Below, piece after piece: positions 8,324 to 17,368 of a stretch of DNA of 64,000 bases (the stretch's first letter is position 1; the number at the start of each line of letters is the position of its first letter). The translations under genes and the position numbers were made by a program. The DNA comes from Spartobacteria bacterium. GTDB taxonomy: Bacteria > Verrucomicrobiota > Verrucomicrobiia > Chthoniobacterales > Chthoniobacteraceae. The notes under the pieces were generated by a model. That model was not told where the DNA came from. It worked only from the letters and a program-made list of their open reading frames with translations, and searched no databases. The DNA lies in the NCBI GenBank assembly GCA_021324395.1, contig JAJPJG010000013.1, positions 1 to 64,000 of the forward strand, read 5' to 3'.

Positions 8324-9595
8324 ATGCGAAAGTTCCTCCTCTTGTTTTTGTTCGTTGCCAGTTTTTACGAGGCTGCGGCGGATACGGTGACGCTGAAGAC
8401 CGGCGATAAATTGAATGGAAAAATCACGAGCGAAACCGATTCGCAGGTGACGATGCGGGTGCAGGTCTCGGCGACGATCAGCGACGAGCGGACGATCAAC
8501 AAGGATGAGATCGCGAGCATTGAAAAAGAGCAGCCGGACGAGCTGGCGTTTCAGGATTTGAGAAACCTGAAGCCCGATCCGCAGATGTCGTATTCGGCCG
8601 ACACGTATGACCGCATCCTGTCGATGCTGCGGAATTTCAACACGAAGTTCCCGCAGAGCGCGCACAATGTGGACGTGCTGCACGCGATGGAGGAATTTGA
8701 GGCGGAGAAGACGCACGTCGCGGCGGGCGAGGTGAAATATCTCGGGCGCTGGATCACGAAGGACATGGCTGAAAAGCGCAAAATCCAGATCCAGGCGCAG
8801 AATTATCTCGGCACGATGCGGCAGCAAGCCTCCGCGGGCGATTTCATCGGCGCGCTGAATGCGTTCGATTTATTTGAGAAGAGTTACGCGATGACGCGGT
8901 TTTATCCAGACGCCGTCGAGCTCGCGAAGCTGGTGCTGCAGCGGTTCCAGGCGCAGCTGGCGAACATGGCGCGCACGCAGGCTTACGAAATGCAGCAGTT
9001 CCAGCAGGGGCTCGCGCTTTCCTCTGCCCAGCAAAAAACACAGCTCATCGCCGCGGCGCAGCGCGAGCAGGCCGGCTTTGACGCGGTGATCGCATCGGCG
9101 CAGAAGGGAAGCAAATGGGTGCCGCTGATTCCGCGCAGCGCGAAGAGTATTCAGGTTTTGCAGGCGGCTACGGCGACGGAATTGCAGCGGCTCAAAGGCG
9201 TGCAGGTGCAGCCGATGCGCGATTCGATCGCGCTGGTGGACAAAGCGCGCGAGGCAATCGAAGCGAAGGATTACGCGACTGCGGACACGCTGCTCAAACA
9301 GGCGACATCGAAGTGGTCGCAAAACGAAGCGGCGAAATTCTGGAGCAATGAGCTCGCCGCCGCGAAAGCCGCCGCGAGTCCGTCGGCAACGCCGTCCGCC
9401 GCACCGAGCGCGAAACCGGTTGTGAAGCACGTTGCAACGCCCGAGCCGTCCGCAACGCCGGAGGCGGTTAGCGGATCGCGGCCCTTCTACATGACACTTC
9501 CCGGCGCGCTGACGATCGTAGGAATTCTTCTGGTTGTGCTCGGCGCGGGCGCGCTGTTCAATCGCATGCAGGCCAAAAAACAAATCGACGAATGA
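8324..9595 (+). CDS. Exported, C-terminally membrane-anchored protein of unknown function
   Basis: A 423-residue protein with an N-terminal signal peptide ([19 protein letters not shown]). A short beta-rich segment follows, starting [15 protein letters not shown], of the kind found at the N-terminus of verrucomicrobial PTPDL-type proteins. Then come a long Gln/Ala-rich helical region, a Pro/Ser/Ala-Thr linker and one transmembrane helix near the C-terminus ([20 protein letters not shown]). The ATG at 8324 is preferred over a TTG 27 bp upstream because it begins the signal peptide. It overlaps hisB by 4 bp and so is probably co-transcribed with it. No catalytic motif is evident; a role in the periplasm or at the envelope is inferred from topology. 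Confidence 0.75.
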   Translation: MRKFLLLFLFVASFYEAAADTVTLKTGDKLNGKITSETDSQVTMRVQVSATISDERTINKDEIASIEKEQPDELAFQDLRNLKPDPQMSYSADTYDRILSMLRNFNTKFPQSAHNVDVLHAMEEFEAEKTHVAAGEVKYLGRWITKDMAEKRKIQIQAQNYLGTMRQQASAGDFIGALNAFDLFEKSYAMTRFYPDAVELAKLVLQRFQAQLANMARTQAYEMQQFQQGLALSSAQQKTQLIAAAQREQAGFDAVIASAQKGSKWVPLIPRSAKSIQVLQAATATELQRLKGVQVQPMRDSIALVDKAREAIEAKDYATADTLLKQATSKWSQNEAAKFWSNELAAAKAAASPSATPSAAPSAKPVVKHVATPEPSATPEAVSGSRPFYMTLPGALTIVGILLVVLGAGALFNRMQAKKQIDE

Positions 9596-10182
9596 CCAGC
9601 CGCACCGCGCGCATCGAGCGCAAGACACACGAAACGAACATAAGCATCGAGTTAAACATCGATGGAGCGGGCGAAAGCGCCATCGCGACGCAGATTCCGT
9701 TTTTCGATCACATGCTGACGCTTTTCGCGCGGCACAGTCTGGTTGATTTGAAGGTAAAGGCCGACGGCGACATCGACGTCGATTTGCACCACACGGTAGA
9801 GGACACCGGCATCGCGCTCGGGCAGGCGTTCGCGCGCGCGCTCGGCGACAAGCGCGGCATCCGGCGCTACGGCTCGGCATATTTGCCGATGGACGAAACG
9901 CTCACGCGCGTCGCGCTCGATTTCAGCGGACGGCCTTATCTCGAATACCGCGCGCCGCAAGCGGTGGAGAGCATCGGCGCGTTTTCGTTTCAGCTCGTCG
10001 AGGAATTTTTGCGCGCATTCGCGGTTCACGCCGGCATCAATTTGCACGTCGAGATTCTTTACGGGCGTGATCCGCACCACATGGCGGAATCCGTTTTCAA
10101 GGGACTCGCGAAAGCGGCCGACGCCGCGTGCCAGATCGATCCGCGCGTGCAGGGCGTGCCCAGCACGAAAGGCGTGCTTTAG
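9592..10182 (+). CDS. hisB: Imidazoleglycerol-phosphate dehydratase
   Basis: Sixth step of histidine biosynthesis, dehydrating imidazole glycerol phosphate to imidazole acetol phosphate. The monofunctional 196-residue form shows both metal-binding blocks: PFFDHML and [16 protein letters not shown] in the first half, and [16 protein letters not shown] near the C-terminus. The length is normal. Its ATG overlaps the stop of the preceding membrane-anchored protein by 4 bp. It converges with the HAD phosphatase, leaving two bases between stops. The other histidine gene seen, hisD, is more than 30 kb away, so the pathway is dispersed. Confidence 0.97.
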   Translation: MTSRTARIERKTHETNISIELNIDGAGESAIATQIPFFDHMLTLFARHSLVDLKVKADGDIDVDLHHTVEDTGIALGQAFARALGDKRGIRRYGSAYLPMDETLTRVALDFSGRPYLEYRAPQAVESIGAFSFQLVEEFLRAFAVHAGINLHVEILYGRDPHHMAESVFKGLAKAADAACQIDPRVQGVPSTKGVL

Positions 10183-10184
10183 TT

Positions 10185-10817
10185 TTACTTCGGCATCGCG
10201 TCACGCTGCGGTGGCGGGACGAGCACCCATTGCATTCCCGCGGCTTTCGCGGCGGTCACGCCGGTCTGCGTGTCTTCGAAAACGAGGCAGCGCGACGGCT
10301 CGACGCCGAGTGCGCGTGCAGCGGTTAAAAACGGATCGGGCGCGGGCTTGCCGTTGACGTAATCTTCCGAGCCGATGATGACGTCGAACAAGCCCGTGAT
10401 CCCGAGCGCATCGAGCGTTTTGGTAACGATGTGGCGATGCCCGCCCGACGCGACGGCCATCGGCAGCTTGCCGTGGATTTCCTTCGCGATCGCGACGACC
10501 GGTTCGATCGGGCCAATCTGCGAGACCATTTCCAGATAGAGTTGCTCCTTGTATCGCGCGGTTTCTACGGCCGGCATGTTGTGGCCGTGGCGCTCGTTGA
10601 GGATTTCCACGATGCGCACCGTCGGCACGCCGCCGAGCTCGTAAAAAAGCGCCTCCGGGAAATCACAATCGTGCTCGCGCATCGCCGCGCACCACGCCTT
10701 GTAGTGAAGCGGCATCGTGTCGGCGAGCGTGCCGTCGCAATCGAAAATGTAAGCGGCGAAATCGCCATCAGGAAGTTGAATGGTCACGCGATGAAAAACG
10801 CGGAAGCCCGCGTGCAA
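10185..10817 (-). CDS. HAD-superfamily hydrolase (beta-phosphoglucomutase/phosphatase-like)
   Basis: HAD family subfamily IA enzyme of up to 210 residues. Motif I is FDCDGTLADT, followed by the helical cap (PLHYKAWCAAM), motif II VASGG, the lysine motif GKPAPDPFLTAARALGV and motif III VFEDTQTGVTAAKAAGM. The cap and the PDPF loop resemble sugar-phosphate phosphatases and beta-phosphoglucomutases. The substrate cannot be read from sequence. An alternative GTG start at 10784 would remove 11 residues and begin nearer the usual N-terminus. The gene is divergent from ilvA across a 119-bp gap. Confidence 0.85.
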   Translation of the reverse strand: MHAGFRVFHRVTIQLPDGDFAAYIFDCDGTLADTMPLHYKAWCAAMREHDCDFPEALFYELGGVPTVRIVEILNERHGHNMPAVETARYKEQLYLEMVSQIGPIEPVVAIAKEIHGKLPMAVASGGHRHIVTKTLDALGITGLFDVIIGSEDYVNGKPAPDPFLTAARALGVEPSRCLVFEDTQTGVTAAKAAGMQWVLVPPPQRDAMPK

Positions 10818-10936
10818 CGCAAGCGCATTTCTCCAGTTGCGAATGGGATTAGCGGAATTCGCCTTTTGAAAAGCGGTGATTGGATTGCACGATACAACCT
10901 GCGCCGGTTATGGCAGGCTCGCGCGACAATTCACAA

Positions 10937-12148
10937 ATGAGCCTTGCTTTGAAAAATATCCACGACGCAGCCAGCCGTCTGCGCGGCAAAGTGCTCGTGA
11001 CGCCGTGCACACATTCGCGCACGCTGTCAGCGCTCACCGGCTCCGAGGTTTACCTGAAATTTGAGAACCTTCAGTTCACCGCGTCTTTCAAAGAGCGCGG
11101 TGCTTTGAACAAATTGCTTTCGCTCACACCGGCGGAAAAACGCTGCGGCGTCATCGCGATGTCGGCAGGCAATCATGCGCAAGGCGTCGCTTACCACGCG
11201 AAACGGCTCGGTATTCCAGCCGTGATCGTGATGCCGCAACACACGCCAGAATTGAAAGTCCAGCACACGCGCAATCACGGTGCGGAGGTGATTTTGCACG
11301 GCGAGACTTTTGACGAAACGACGGCGTTCGCGCATAAGATGCAGCGCAAGCGAAAGCTCACGCTGGTTCATCCCTACGATGATGAGATGGTCATGGCAGG
11401 GCAGGGGACAGTCGCGCTGGAAATGCTCGAGCAACAACCGGATCTCGACACGCTGATTGTGCCGATCGGTGGCGGTGGCCTGATCGCCGGCGTTGCGACT
11501 GCGGCGAAAGCGCTGCGGCCCGCTATCGACATCATCGGCGTGCAGTCGGAGCGGTTCCCCGCGATGGCGCAGTTGCTCGCGCGGCAATCGGTCGAGTGCG
11601 CGCTTTACACCGTAGCCGAAGGCATCGCCGTCAAAGCTCCCGGACGGCTGACGAGCGGCATCGTGCGCGATTTGGTCAGCGAAATCCTGCTGGTGAGCGA
11701 AGGGGAACTCGAAGACGCGATTCTGATGCTGCTGCAAATCGAAAAAACCGTAGTCGAAGGCGCAGGCGCGGCCGGGCTCGCCGCATTGCTGAAAAGCAAA
11801 AAGCGTTTCCGGCGAAAAAAAGTCGGCCTCATCCTGACCGGCGGAAACATCGATCTCATGAGTCTGTCGTCGATCATCCAGCGCGGACTCGTTCGCAGCG
11901 GTCAGCTCGTGCGGCTGCGTGTGGAAACGCGCGATGTGCCCGGCGCGCTCGCGGATGTTTCCGGACTGATCGGCCGCACCGGCGGCAACATTGTCGAGGT
12001 GCATCATCAGCGCGCGTTCAGCGTCCAGCCGCTGCAGACGGTGATCATCAATTTCACGCTGCGCACGCGCGGTCGTGAGCATTTTGAAGAGATCGTCAGC
12101 GCGCTCCGCGCGAACGGCGAGCGAGTCGCGCTGCCGGAGAATGACTAA
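10937..12148 (+). CDS. ilvA: Threonine ammonia-lyase (threonine dehydratase) with ACT domain
   Basis: PLP-dependent enzyme deaminating threonine to 2-oxobutyrate, the entry to isoleucine synthesis. The 403-residue product has the PLP lysine in SFKERGA (K52), the phosphate-binding loop PIGGGGLIAG, and a single C-terminal ACT regulatory domain (RLRVETRDVPGALADVSGLI). The length and single ACT domain match the short TdcB/IlvA type common outside enterics. The start at 10937 (MSLALKNIHDAA) matches family N-termini; a TTG 57 bp upstream is open but would add an unconserved tail. Biosynthetic versus catabolic use cannot be decided here, so the symbol is tentative. Confidence 0.93.
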   Translation: MSLALKNIHDAASRLRGKVLVTPCTHSRTLSALTGSEVYLKFENLQFTASFKERGALNKLLSLTPAEKRCGVIAMSAGNHAQGVAYHAKRLGIPAVIVMPQHTPELKVQHTRNHGAEVILHGETFDETTAFAHKMQRKRKLTLVHPYDDEMVMAGQGTVALEMLEQQPDLDTLIVPIGGGGLIAGVATAAKALRPAIDIIGVQSERFPAMAQLLARQSVECALYTVAEGIAVKAPGRLTSGIVRDLVSEILLVSEGELEDAILMLLQIEKTVVEGAGAAGLAALLKSKKRFRRKKVGLILTGGNIDLMSLSSIIQRGLVRSGQLVRLRVETRDVPGALADVSGLIGRTGGNIVEVHHQRAFSVQPLQTVIINFTLRTRGREHFEEIVSALRANGERVALPEND

Positions 12149-12185
12149 TGACCTATCCGGCGGGTTGCTTACTTCCCGCGCTCTT

Positions 12186-12213
12186 CAATTCGCAATCCGC
12201 AATCAGCAATCAA
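12186..12213. repeat. ATTGNNN heptamer tandem repeat, 4 units
   Basis: Four 7-bp units in direct succession read CAATTCG, CAATCCG, CAATCAG, CAATCAA on the plus strand. On the minus strand this is a run of ATTGNNN heptamers. The array lies between the convergent ilvA and MBL-hydrolase genes and includes the stop codon of the latter. A related array with the same ATTG phase lies at 16046-16080. Confidence 0.7.
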
Positions 12214-13175
12214 AACACCACCGGCTGTCCCTCGGTCATGATTGTGACCTTTTCCTCGATGCCGTGGGATTGCGCGCAGGTGAGGAGACGCGCGGGCGGC
12301 TCGTCGAGCGGCTCGTAGCTGAGGCGAAAGGTGCCGTAATGCATCGGGATGAGCCGTTTTGCCTTTAGTTCGAAAAAGGCCTGCACCGCTTCCTCGGGGT
12401 TCATGTGGACTTCACGTCCACTAGGCGGGTCGTAGGCGCCGATTGGCAATAGCGCGAGGTCGATCTCGTGACGCTGGCCGATTTCGCGAAAGCCTTCGAA
12501 ATACGCGGTGTCGCCGCAGTGGAAAATGGAGCGCCCGCCGGTCTCTATGATGTAGCCGCCGAAGCCGCGGTGCGAATCGTGCAGCATGCGCGCTCCCCAG
12601 TGATGCGCGGGCGTGAGGGTGATCTTTAGCGGGCCGTGCTCGTAGCTTTGCCAGTAATGCAGCTCGTGCACGCTGTGAAAGCCGAGGTCGTGGACGAGAT
12701 TGCCGACTTCAAACGGGACGACGATCGGCTGGCGATCCGCGACTTCGCGCAGTGTGCGGCGGTCGAGGTGATCGAAATGCGCGTGCGTGACGAGGACGAG
12801 ATCGATCTGCGGCAGGTCGTGCAGGCGGAGGCCGGGATGCTTGACACGTTTGATGACTTTGAGCCACTTCGCCCAGTTCGGATCGATCAGGATGTTAACG
12901 CCCTGCGTCTGGATCAAAAACGACGCGTGGCCGATCCATGTAATGCCGATCTGGTTTTCCTGGAGCTGTGGAAAGAGCGCCTCGAGATGCGTGCCGAGGC
13001 GCTTGGTGAAAAGAGAGGGGATGAGGACCTGCGTGAGGAAGTTGCGCTTGTGCCAGCCTTTCGCGGGCTTGAGTCCGACTTTGCGCGCAGGGGCTGCGGC
13101 GCGGGGACGTGACGGCGTTGAATCGCCATTCGCGTGAATTTTTCCAGTTCTGCGTTTCCGGTCGTCCACAGGCAA
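12210..13175 (-). CDS. MBL-fold metal-dependent hydrolase (NAPE-PLD/UlaG-like)
   Basis: Metallo-beta-lactamase-fold hydrolase of 321 residues. It shows TWIGHASFLIQ, the metal motif HAHFDHLD, TPAHHWGAR, HCGDTAYF and the C-terminal PMHYGTF. This set is typical of the subgroup containing N-acylphosphatidylethanolamine phospholipase D and UlaG-like lactonases. The first ~35 residues are basic and variable, without a clear signal peptide, so the N-terminus is uncertain. The stop codon lies inside an ATTGNNN repeat array. Divergent from the formyl-THF cycloligase gene. Substrate unknown. Confidence 0.88.
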   Translation of the reverse strand: MPVDDRKRRTGKIHANGDSTPSRPRAAAPARKVGLKPAKGWHKRNFLTQVLIPSLFTKRLGTHLEALFPQLQENQIGITWIGHASFLIQTQGVNILIDPNWAKWLKVIKRVKHPGLRLHDLPQIDLVLVTHAHFDHLDRRTLREVADRQPIVVPFEVGNLVHDLGFHSVHELHYWQSYEHGPLKITLTPAHHWGARMLHDSHRGFGGYIIETGGRSIFHCGDTAYFEGFREIGQRHEIDLALLPIGAYDPPSGREVHMNPEEAVQAFFELKAKRLIPMHYGTFRLSYEPLDEPPARLLTCAQSHGIEEKVTIMTEGQPVVF

Positions 13176-13307
13176 AAAATGTTAGCGCGACTGTTTCAGC
13201 GCGCAATGAATTTAGGCGGATCAGTTTTAGTTTTCGCAGCGATGCATTCGCGGTTCATTCATTTTAGATTCGCGCGCGGCGGCGGGTTTGCATTTAACCT
13301 TTGCACG

Positions 13308-13853
13308 ATGAGCGCGAAAGCCGAGCTGCGAAAAATCGTGCGCGAAAAACTGCGCGCGCTCAGCCCGGCGGAGATCGCGGAGAAATCGGCGCGCATCTGC
13401 ACGCGTGTTTTACAAACGCCGCAATGGCGCGAAGCCCGCACGGTCGCACTTTTCGCCGCGCAAGCAACGGAGCCGGATCTCGAGCCGCTCTGGGGCGATA
13501 CGCTGGGCAGGACGATTTGTTATCCACGCGTCAATGGCATGGAGCTGGATTTCATCGCGGTGGAAAATCCAGCGGCGCTGGAAACCTCGCGCTGGCAGCT
13601 CCGCGAGCCGATTCACGATGAAGCACACATCATCACGCCATCGCAGCTCGATTTGATTTTCGTGCCGGGACTCGCGTTCACCCGCGATGGAGCGCGCCTC
13701 GGTCGCGGCGGCGGTTTTTACGATCGACTGCTCGCGCGTCCCAGTGTGCGTGCGAGAAAAATTGGCGTTTGTTTCGCGGACCAAATTTGTGACGACCTGC
13801 CGCGCGAGGCGCACGATTGCAGCGTCGATGAAGTGATTACCGAAGAGGAGTGA
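13308..13853 (+). CDS. 5-formyltetrahydrofolate cyclo-ligase
   Basis: Folate salvage enzyme converting 5-formyl-THF to 5,10-methenyl-THF using ATP. The product has 181 residues, the family's usual size. It shows the N-terminal KAELRKIVREKL helix, the conserved FVPGLAFTRDGARLGRGGGFYDRLL block that binds ATP and folate, and the C-terminal DEVITEE. The start at 13308 was taken because the open frame upstream (to 13134) has no conserved sequence. It ends inside the 3' end of the convergent GH114-like gene, a 17-bp overlap. Confidence 0.94.
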   Translation: MSAKAELRKIVREKLRALSPAEIAEKSARICTRVLQTPQWREARTVALFAAQATEPDLEPLWGDTLGRTICYPRVNGMELDFIAVENPAALETSRWQLREPIHDEAHIITPSQLDLIFVPGLAFTRDGARLGRGGGFYDRLLARPSVRARKIGVCFADQICDDLPREAHDCSVDEVITEEE

Positions 13854-14814
13854 GCCGGTCGAGATTGCGGACCGCAGTGTAGGGGAGATAGCCCTTTTGC
13901 GCGCAGGCATTGTCGAAACGCTTCACACGTTTCGCGCCGGTGACGTAATCGATCGCGAGCACCGGTTTTCCATTGGCGACAAACGTGTCGAGATTCTGGA
14001 TCGTCCACAACTGCGGGCGCCAGGCGTTGTTATTCGCGCGGTTGCCGTAGTAGAACGTATCCTCCGCGCCGATCGCATCGATCGCGGCGAAGTAACCGGC
14101 GAGCGTGGTGTCGTCGAGTTCTCGCACTAAATCGCTGCCGTTTTGCGGAACGACGATGAAGTTGCTCACGCCGCGCGTGGTGCGGGCGTAATTCGCAATC
14201 GCCTCGACAAAGCCCGCCATGTCCGTCGCTGCCGTCGGGCGTTCATTATTTCCATCGGGTCCGAAAAACTCGAATGCATCGATGATGTCGAGATACACGC
14301 CGTCGAAACCCGCATCGATAATGCGGTCGAGATAACTTTTGCCCGCGCCGGCGGAATCGTTGCCGAAGATGATCGCCTGCCATGCCGGCTGCCAGTAGCG
14401 TGCTTTGAAATTGCCGCTCCAATCGGAGTTCTCCACGGCGAGCCACGCGGGCGCTTGCGCGGTGGGTCGTCCCCGCGAGTCCGTCCACGCTTTGTTCCAG
14501 TAAAAACGATAGTTCTCCGCTTCGCCGATGCTCATGTAAGCGAGCACGATTTTAGGCCCGCCCGCGCTGTTTTTCAGCGCCGCGATTTGCGCCGCTGTGA
14601 ATTCGCCGTCGCTGGAGCCGTCAGCGGAATAATCGATCACGGCGAGCTGGTATTTGCTCGCGGCAATTGCGTCGAGCTCGAGCGGCGCACCGCTTCTTCC
14701 TTGCAGTTGATAGCACCAATTGCCAATCGCATGGCCGTGGACGCTGACGGTCGGCAAGGATTGCGCAGCCGCCGTTGCGGCAAAGAACATTGCAAGAAAC
14801 AGACGTGACAACAT
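13837..14814 (-). CDS. Secreted TM1410/GH114-like glycoside hydrolase (endo-alpha-1,4-polygalactosaminidase family)
   Basis: A 325-residue exported protein with signal peptide MLSRLFLAMFFAATAAAQ. It has a (beta/alpha)8-type core with AYMSIGEAENYRFYW, FDGVYLDIIDAFEFF and VVPQNGSDLV. These acidic-residue blocks are typical of the Glyco_hydro_114/TM1410 family, in which characterised members cleave alpha-1,4-galactosamine polymers. The start at 14814 was chosen because it begins the signal peptide; a longer frame to 14889 has no such character. It lies 16 bp downstream of apaG. Activity on polygalactosamine is a family-level guess, since many members are uncharacterised. Confidence 0.75.
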   Translation of the reverse strand: MLSRLFLAMFFAATAAAQSLPTVSVHGHAIGNWCYQLQGRSGAPLELDAIAASKYQLAVIDYSADGSSDGEFTAAQIAALKNSAGGPKIVLAYMSIGEAENYRFYWNKAWTDSRGRPTAQAPAWLAVENSDWSGNFKARYWQPAWQAIIFGNDSAGAGKSYLDRIIDAGFDGVYLDIIDAFEFFGPDGNNERPTAATDMAGFVEAIANYARTTRGVSNFIVVPQNGSDLVRELDDTTLAGYFAAIDAIGAEDTFYYGNRANNNAWRPQLWTIQNLDTFVANGKPVLAIDYVTGAKRVKRFDNACAQKGYLPYTAVRNLDRLTPLR

Positions 14815-14830
14815 GTGTAATATTATCGCG

Positions 14831-15208
14831 CTATTGCGGCACGCGCATTTTAAATTTCGGAATGCGCGTAAACACCGGCGTGTCTTCATCGGTCACGCCG
14901 ATGAATGCGCCTTCTGCGACGCTGTCGCTGCCGATGACGTGATATGAGTTGTAAGAAAAATGCTTGCCCGGTTCGATGCGCGGGAATTTGCCGACGACGC
15001 CATCGCCCTCGACGACGATGCGCCGGCCTTCGGCATCGGTGACGACCCATTTGCGGCCCTTGATCGTGACCGCGCGATCCGACTGGTTCTCGATCGTGAT
15101 GAAATAAACGAACGGATACGGCCTCTCCTCCGGCGCCTCGAGATGCGGCATGTAGACCACCTTGTCGATGATCACGTTGAGGCCGGCAAGCTCTTCGAGT
15201 TCGGTCAT
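14831..15208 (-). CDS. apaG: ApaG domain protein
   Basis: A 125-residue ApaG protein, a fibronectin-III-like beta-sandwich first linked to Co2+/Mg2+ efflux in enteric bacteria. Conserved blocks include FVYFITIENQSDRAVTIKGRKW, the GDGVVGKFPRIEPGKHFSYNSY loop and GAFIGVTDEDTPVF. The length is normal. It is the first gene of a leftward pair with the GH114-like gene and divergent from thiD across 63 bp. The biochemical function of ApaG remains loosely defined. Confidence 0.9.
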   Translation of the reverse strand: MTELEELAGLNVIIDKVVYMPHLEAPEERPYPFVYFITIENQSDRAVTIKGRKWVVTDAEGRRIVVEGDGVVGKFPRIEPGKHFSYNSYHVIGSDSVAEGAFIGVTDEDTPVFTRIPKFKMRVPQ

Positions 15209-15271
15209 CGGCGCACGATAGTCGCGCGTGATTTTATTGGCGAGGCGTTTTAAGTTTCACTTTTGCAAGTC

Positions 15272-16060
15272 ATGAACCAGCCACCCGTCGCACTCAGCAT
15301 CGCCGGCTCCGACAACAGCGCGGGCGCGGGCGTGCAGGCTGATCTCAAAACGTTTAGCGCGCTCGGTGTTTACGGTTTGACTGCGATCACGTGTGTCGTT
15401 GCGGAGGTGCCGGGAAAGGTGAGTGCGATCCAGCCGGTCGACGCCAAAATCGTCGCCGAGCAAATTGCGCTCTCATTTCAAGCATTCCCGGTTGCCGCGG
15501 TGAAAACGGGAATGCTCTACTCGCGCGAGATCATCGAGACCGTTTGCGATGCGCTCGAATGGCACCAGCCGAAGCTTGTCGTCGATCCGGTGATGGTCTC
15601 GACAAGCGGCGCGGCGTTGCTGCACGCCGATGCGGTCGAAGTTTACAAAGCGCGCCTCTTTAAACAAGCGACACTCGTCACGCCAAACCTCGATGAAGTC
15701 CGCGTGCTGCTTGATCGCACGGTCGAGACACTTGACGACGTGCGCGCTGCCGGCGCGGAACTCGTGGAAAAGTTCGGCTGCGCGTGGCTGTTGAAAGGCG
15801 GGCATCTGCACGGCAAAAACGCGATTGATGTGCTTTTCACACGCGACGCAGTTTTCGAATTTTCCGCACCGTTCGTGCGTGGGATTTCCACACACGGCAC
15901 CGGCTGCACCACGGCTGCCGCGATCACCGCCGGACTCGCGCGCGGGCTTGTCTTGTGCGACGCGGTTGCGCAAGCGAAGCAATTCGTCACGCGCGCCATC
16001 GAGCGGCATTTCCGATGGGGTGCTACGCACGCGCTGAACCACGGCATTGCTAATTGCTGA
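15272..16060 (+). CDS. thiD: Hydroxymethylpyrimidine/phosphomethylpyrimidine kinase
   Basis: Thiamine biosynthesis kinase phosphorylating HMP and HMP-P, 262 residues. It has the N-terminal ALSIAGSDNSAGAGVQADLKTF, VDPVMVSTSGAALL, TPNLDEV, LLKGGHLHG and the anion-hole THGTGCTTAAAI typical of ribokinase-fold ThiD. The ATG at 15272 gives the standard N-terminus. The last residues (HGIANC) are encoded by the first units of an ATTGNNN repeat array, so the natural C-terminus has been extended or reshaped by the repeat. purD follows 23 bp downstream. Confidence 0.95.
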   Translation: MNQPPVALSIAGSDNSAGAGVQADLKTFSALGVYGLTAITCVVAEVPGKVSAIQPVDAKIVAEQIALSFQAFPVAAVKTGMLYSREIIETVCDALEWHQPKLVVDPVMVSTSGAALLHADAVEVYKARLFKQATLVTPNLDEVRVLLDRTVETLDDVRAAGAELVEKFGCAWLLKGGHLHGKNAIDVLFTRDAVFEFSAPFVRGISTHGTGCTTAAAITAGLARGLVLCDAVAQAKQFVTRAIERHFRWGATHALNHGIANC

Positions 16061-16080
16061 TTGATAATTGCTAATTGCCA
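16046..16080. repeat. ATTGNNN heptamer tandem repeat, 5 units
   Basis: Five consecutive 7-bp units (ATTGCTA, ATTGCTG, ATTGATA, ATTGCTA, ATTGCCA) run from inside the last codons of thiD to 3 bp before the purD start. They match the phase and consensus of the array at 12186-12213. The units fill the whole thiD-purD junction, where the purD ribosome-binding site would be expected. Confidence 0.75.
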
Positions 16081-16083
16081 TTC

Positions 16084-17355
16084 ATGAAAATCCTCGTCAT
16101 CGGCAGCGGCGGACGCGAACACGCGCTCGCATGGAAGCTCCGGCAATCGCCGCGCGTCACCGACATTTTCTGCGCACCGGGAAACGCCGGCATCGCGCGA
16201 ATCGCGAGCAACATTTCGATTCCGATCGGAGACCAGGCCGCGCTGGTGAAATTCGCACTCAAAGAAAAAATCGATCTTACCGTTGTCGGACCGGACGACG
16301 CGCTCGCCGCTGGAATCGTCGATCATTTTCAACAAAACGGTCTGCGCATTTTTGGGCCCACTCGCGGTGCTGCGCGGCTCGAGTCATCGAAAATTTTCGC
16401 GAAGGAATTCATGCAACGTCACGGCATTCCGACCGCGTGCTCCGGGCAATTTTCGCAAAGCGAAGAAGCGCTTTTGTTTTGTCAAAAGACGCCGCACCCG
16501 CTCGTGATCAAAGCCGACGGACTGGCGCTCGGCAAAGGCGTGATCATTTCCGAAAATGTCGAGATGTCCGCGCGAACGATTCATCGTGTGATGGACGAGG
16601 GGCAGTTCGGCGATGCCGGCCGGCGCGTGGTGATCGAGGAATTTTTGACCGGACAGGAATGCTCGCTGCACGCGATCGTCGATGGCACGCATTACGCGCT
16701 GTTTCCCGGCGCACAGGACCACAAACGCGCGTTTGACAATGATCAAGGTCCGAACACCGGCGGCATGGGCACGTATTCGCCCGCGCCGCTGCTCACACCG
16801 GAAATGCTCGAGCGCGTGCGTCGCGAAATCATGGAGCCGTTCATGCGCGGGCTTGCGGCGGACGGCATCGAATTTCGCGGGCTGCTTTTTCCGGGACTGA
16901 TGATCGCAAGCAACGGTCCGAAGGTGCTCGAGTTTAACTGCCGCTTCGGCGATCCCGAGACTCAGGTGCTGCTACCGCGGCTAAAAAACGATCTTGTCGA
17001 TTTGCTCGAAGCGACGATCGACGGCACGCTCGACCGGTTGACGCTCGAGTTCGATCCGCGCGCCGCGGTTTGCGTCGTGATGGCGTCCGGCGGTTATCCA
17101 GACAAATACGCGAGCGGCAAGGAAATCAGCGGGCTGGAGCAATTCGATAACGCAAAAGACGTGATCGTTTTTCACGCCGGCACGCGTGCAGAAAATGGAA
17201 AAGCGCTCACCTCCGGCGGACGGGTGCTCGGCGTCACCGCGCTCGGCAGCGACATCCGCGCGGCGCGCGATCGTGCTTACGAAGCGGTCGCGCAAATCCA
17301 TTTCGATAACGCGCATTTTCGCGGCGACATTGCAGCGAAGGCGCTCGCGAGTTAG
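16084..17355 (+). CDS. purD: Phosphoribosylamine--glycine ligase
   Basis: ATP-grasp enzyme of purine synthesis, joining 5-phosphoribosylamine to glycine. The 423-residue product has the N-terminal MKILVIGSGGREHALAWKL, KADGLALGKGV, EEFLTGQECSLHAIVDG, the GPNTGGMGTYSPAP block and FNCRFGDPETQVLLPRL. The length is standard. The ATG at 16084 directly follows an ATTGNNN repeat array and has no purine-rich Shine-Dalgarno in the usual place. The S41-like gene follows 13 bp downstream. Confidence 0.97.
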   Translation: MKILVIGSGGREHALAWKLRQSPRVTDIFCAPGNAGIARIASNISIPIGDQAALVKFALKEKIDLTVVGPDDALAAGIVDHFQQNGLRIFGPTRGAARLESSKIFAKEFMQRHGIPTACSGQFSQSEEALLFCQKTPHPLVIKADGLALGKGVIISENVEMSARTIHRVMDEGQFGDAGRRVVIEEFLTGQECSLHAIVDGTHYALFPGAQDHKRAFDNDQGPNTGGMGTYSPAPLLTPEMLERVRREIMEPFMRGLAADGIEFRGLLFPGLMIASNGPKVLEFNCRFGDPETQVLLPRLKNDLVDLLEATIDGTLDRLTLEFDPRAAVCVVMASGGYPDKYASGKEISGLEQFDNAKDVIVFHAGTRAENGKALTSGGRVLGVTALGSDIRAARDRAYEAVAQIHFDNAHFRGDIAAKALAS

Positions 17356-17368
17356 CTTCGCGCAACAA

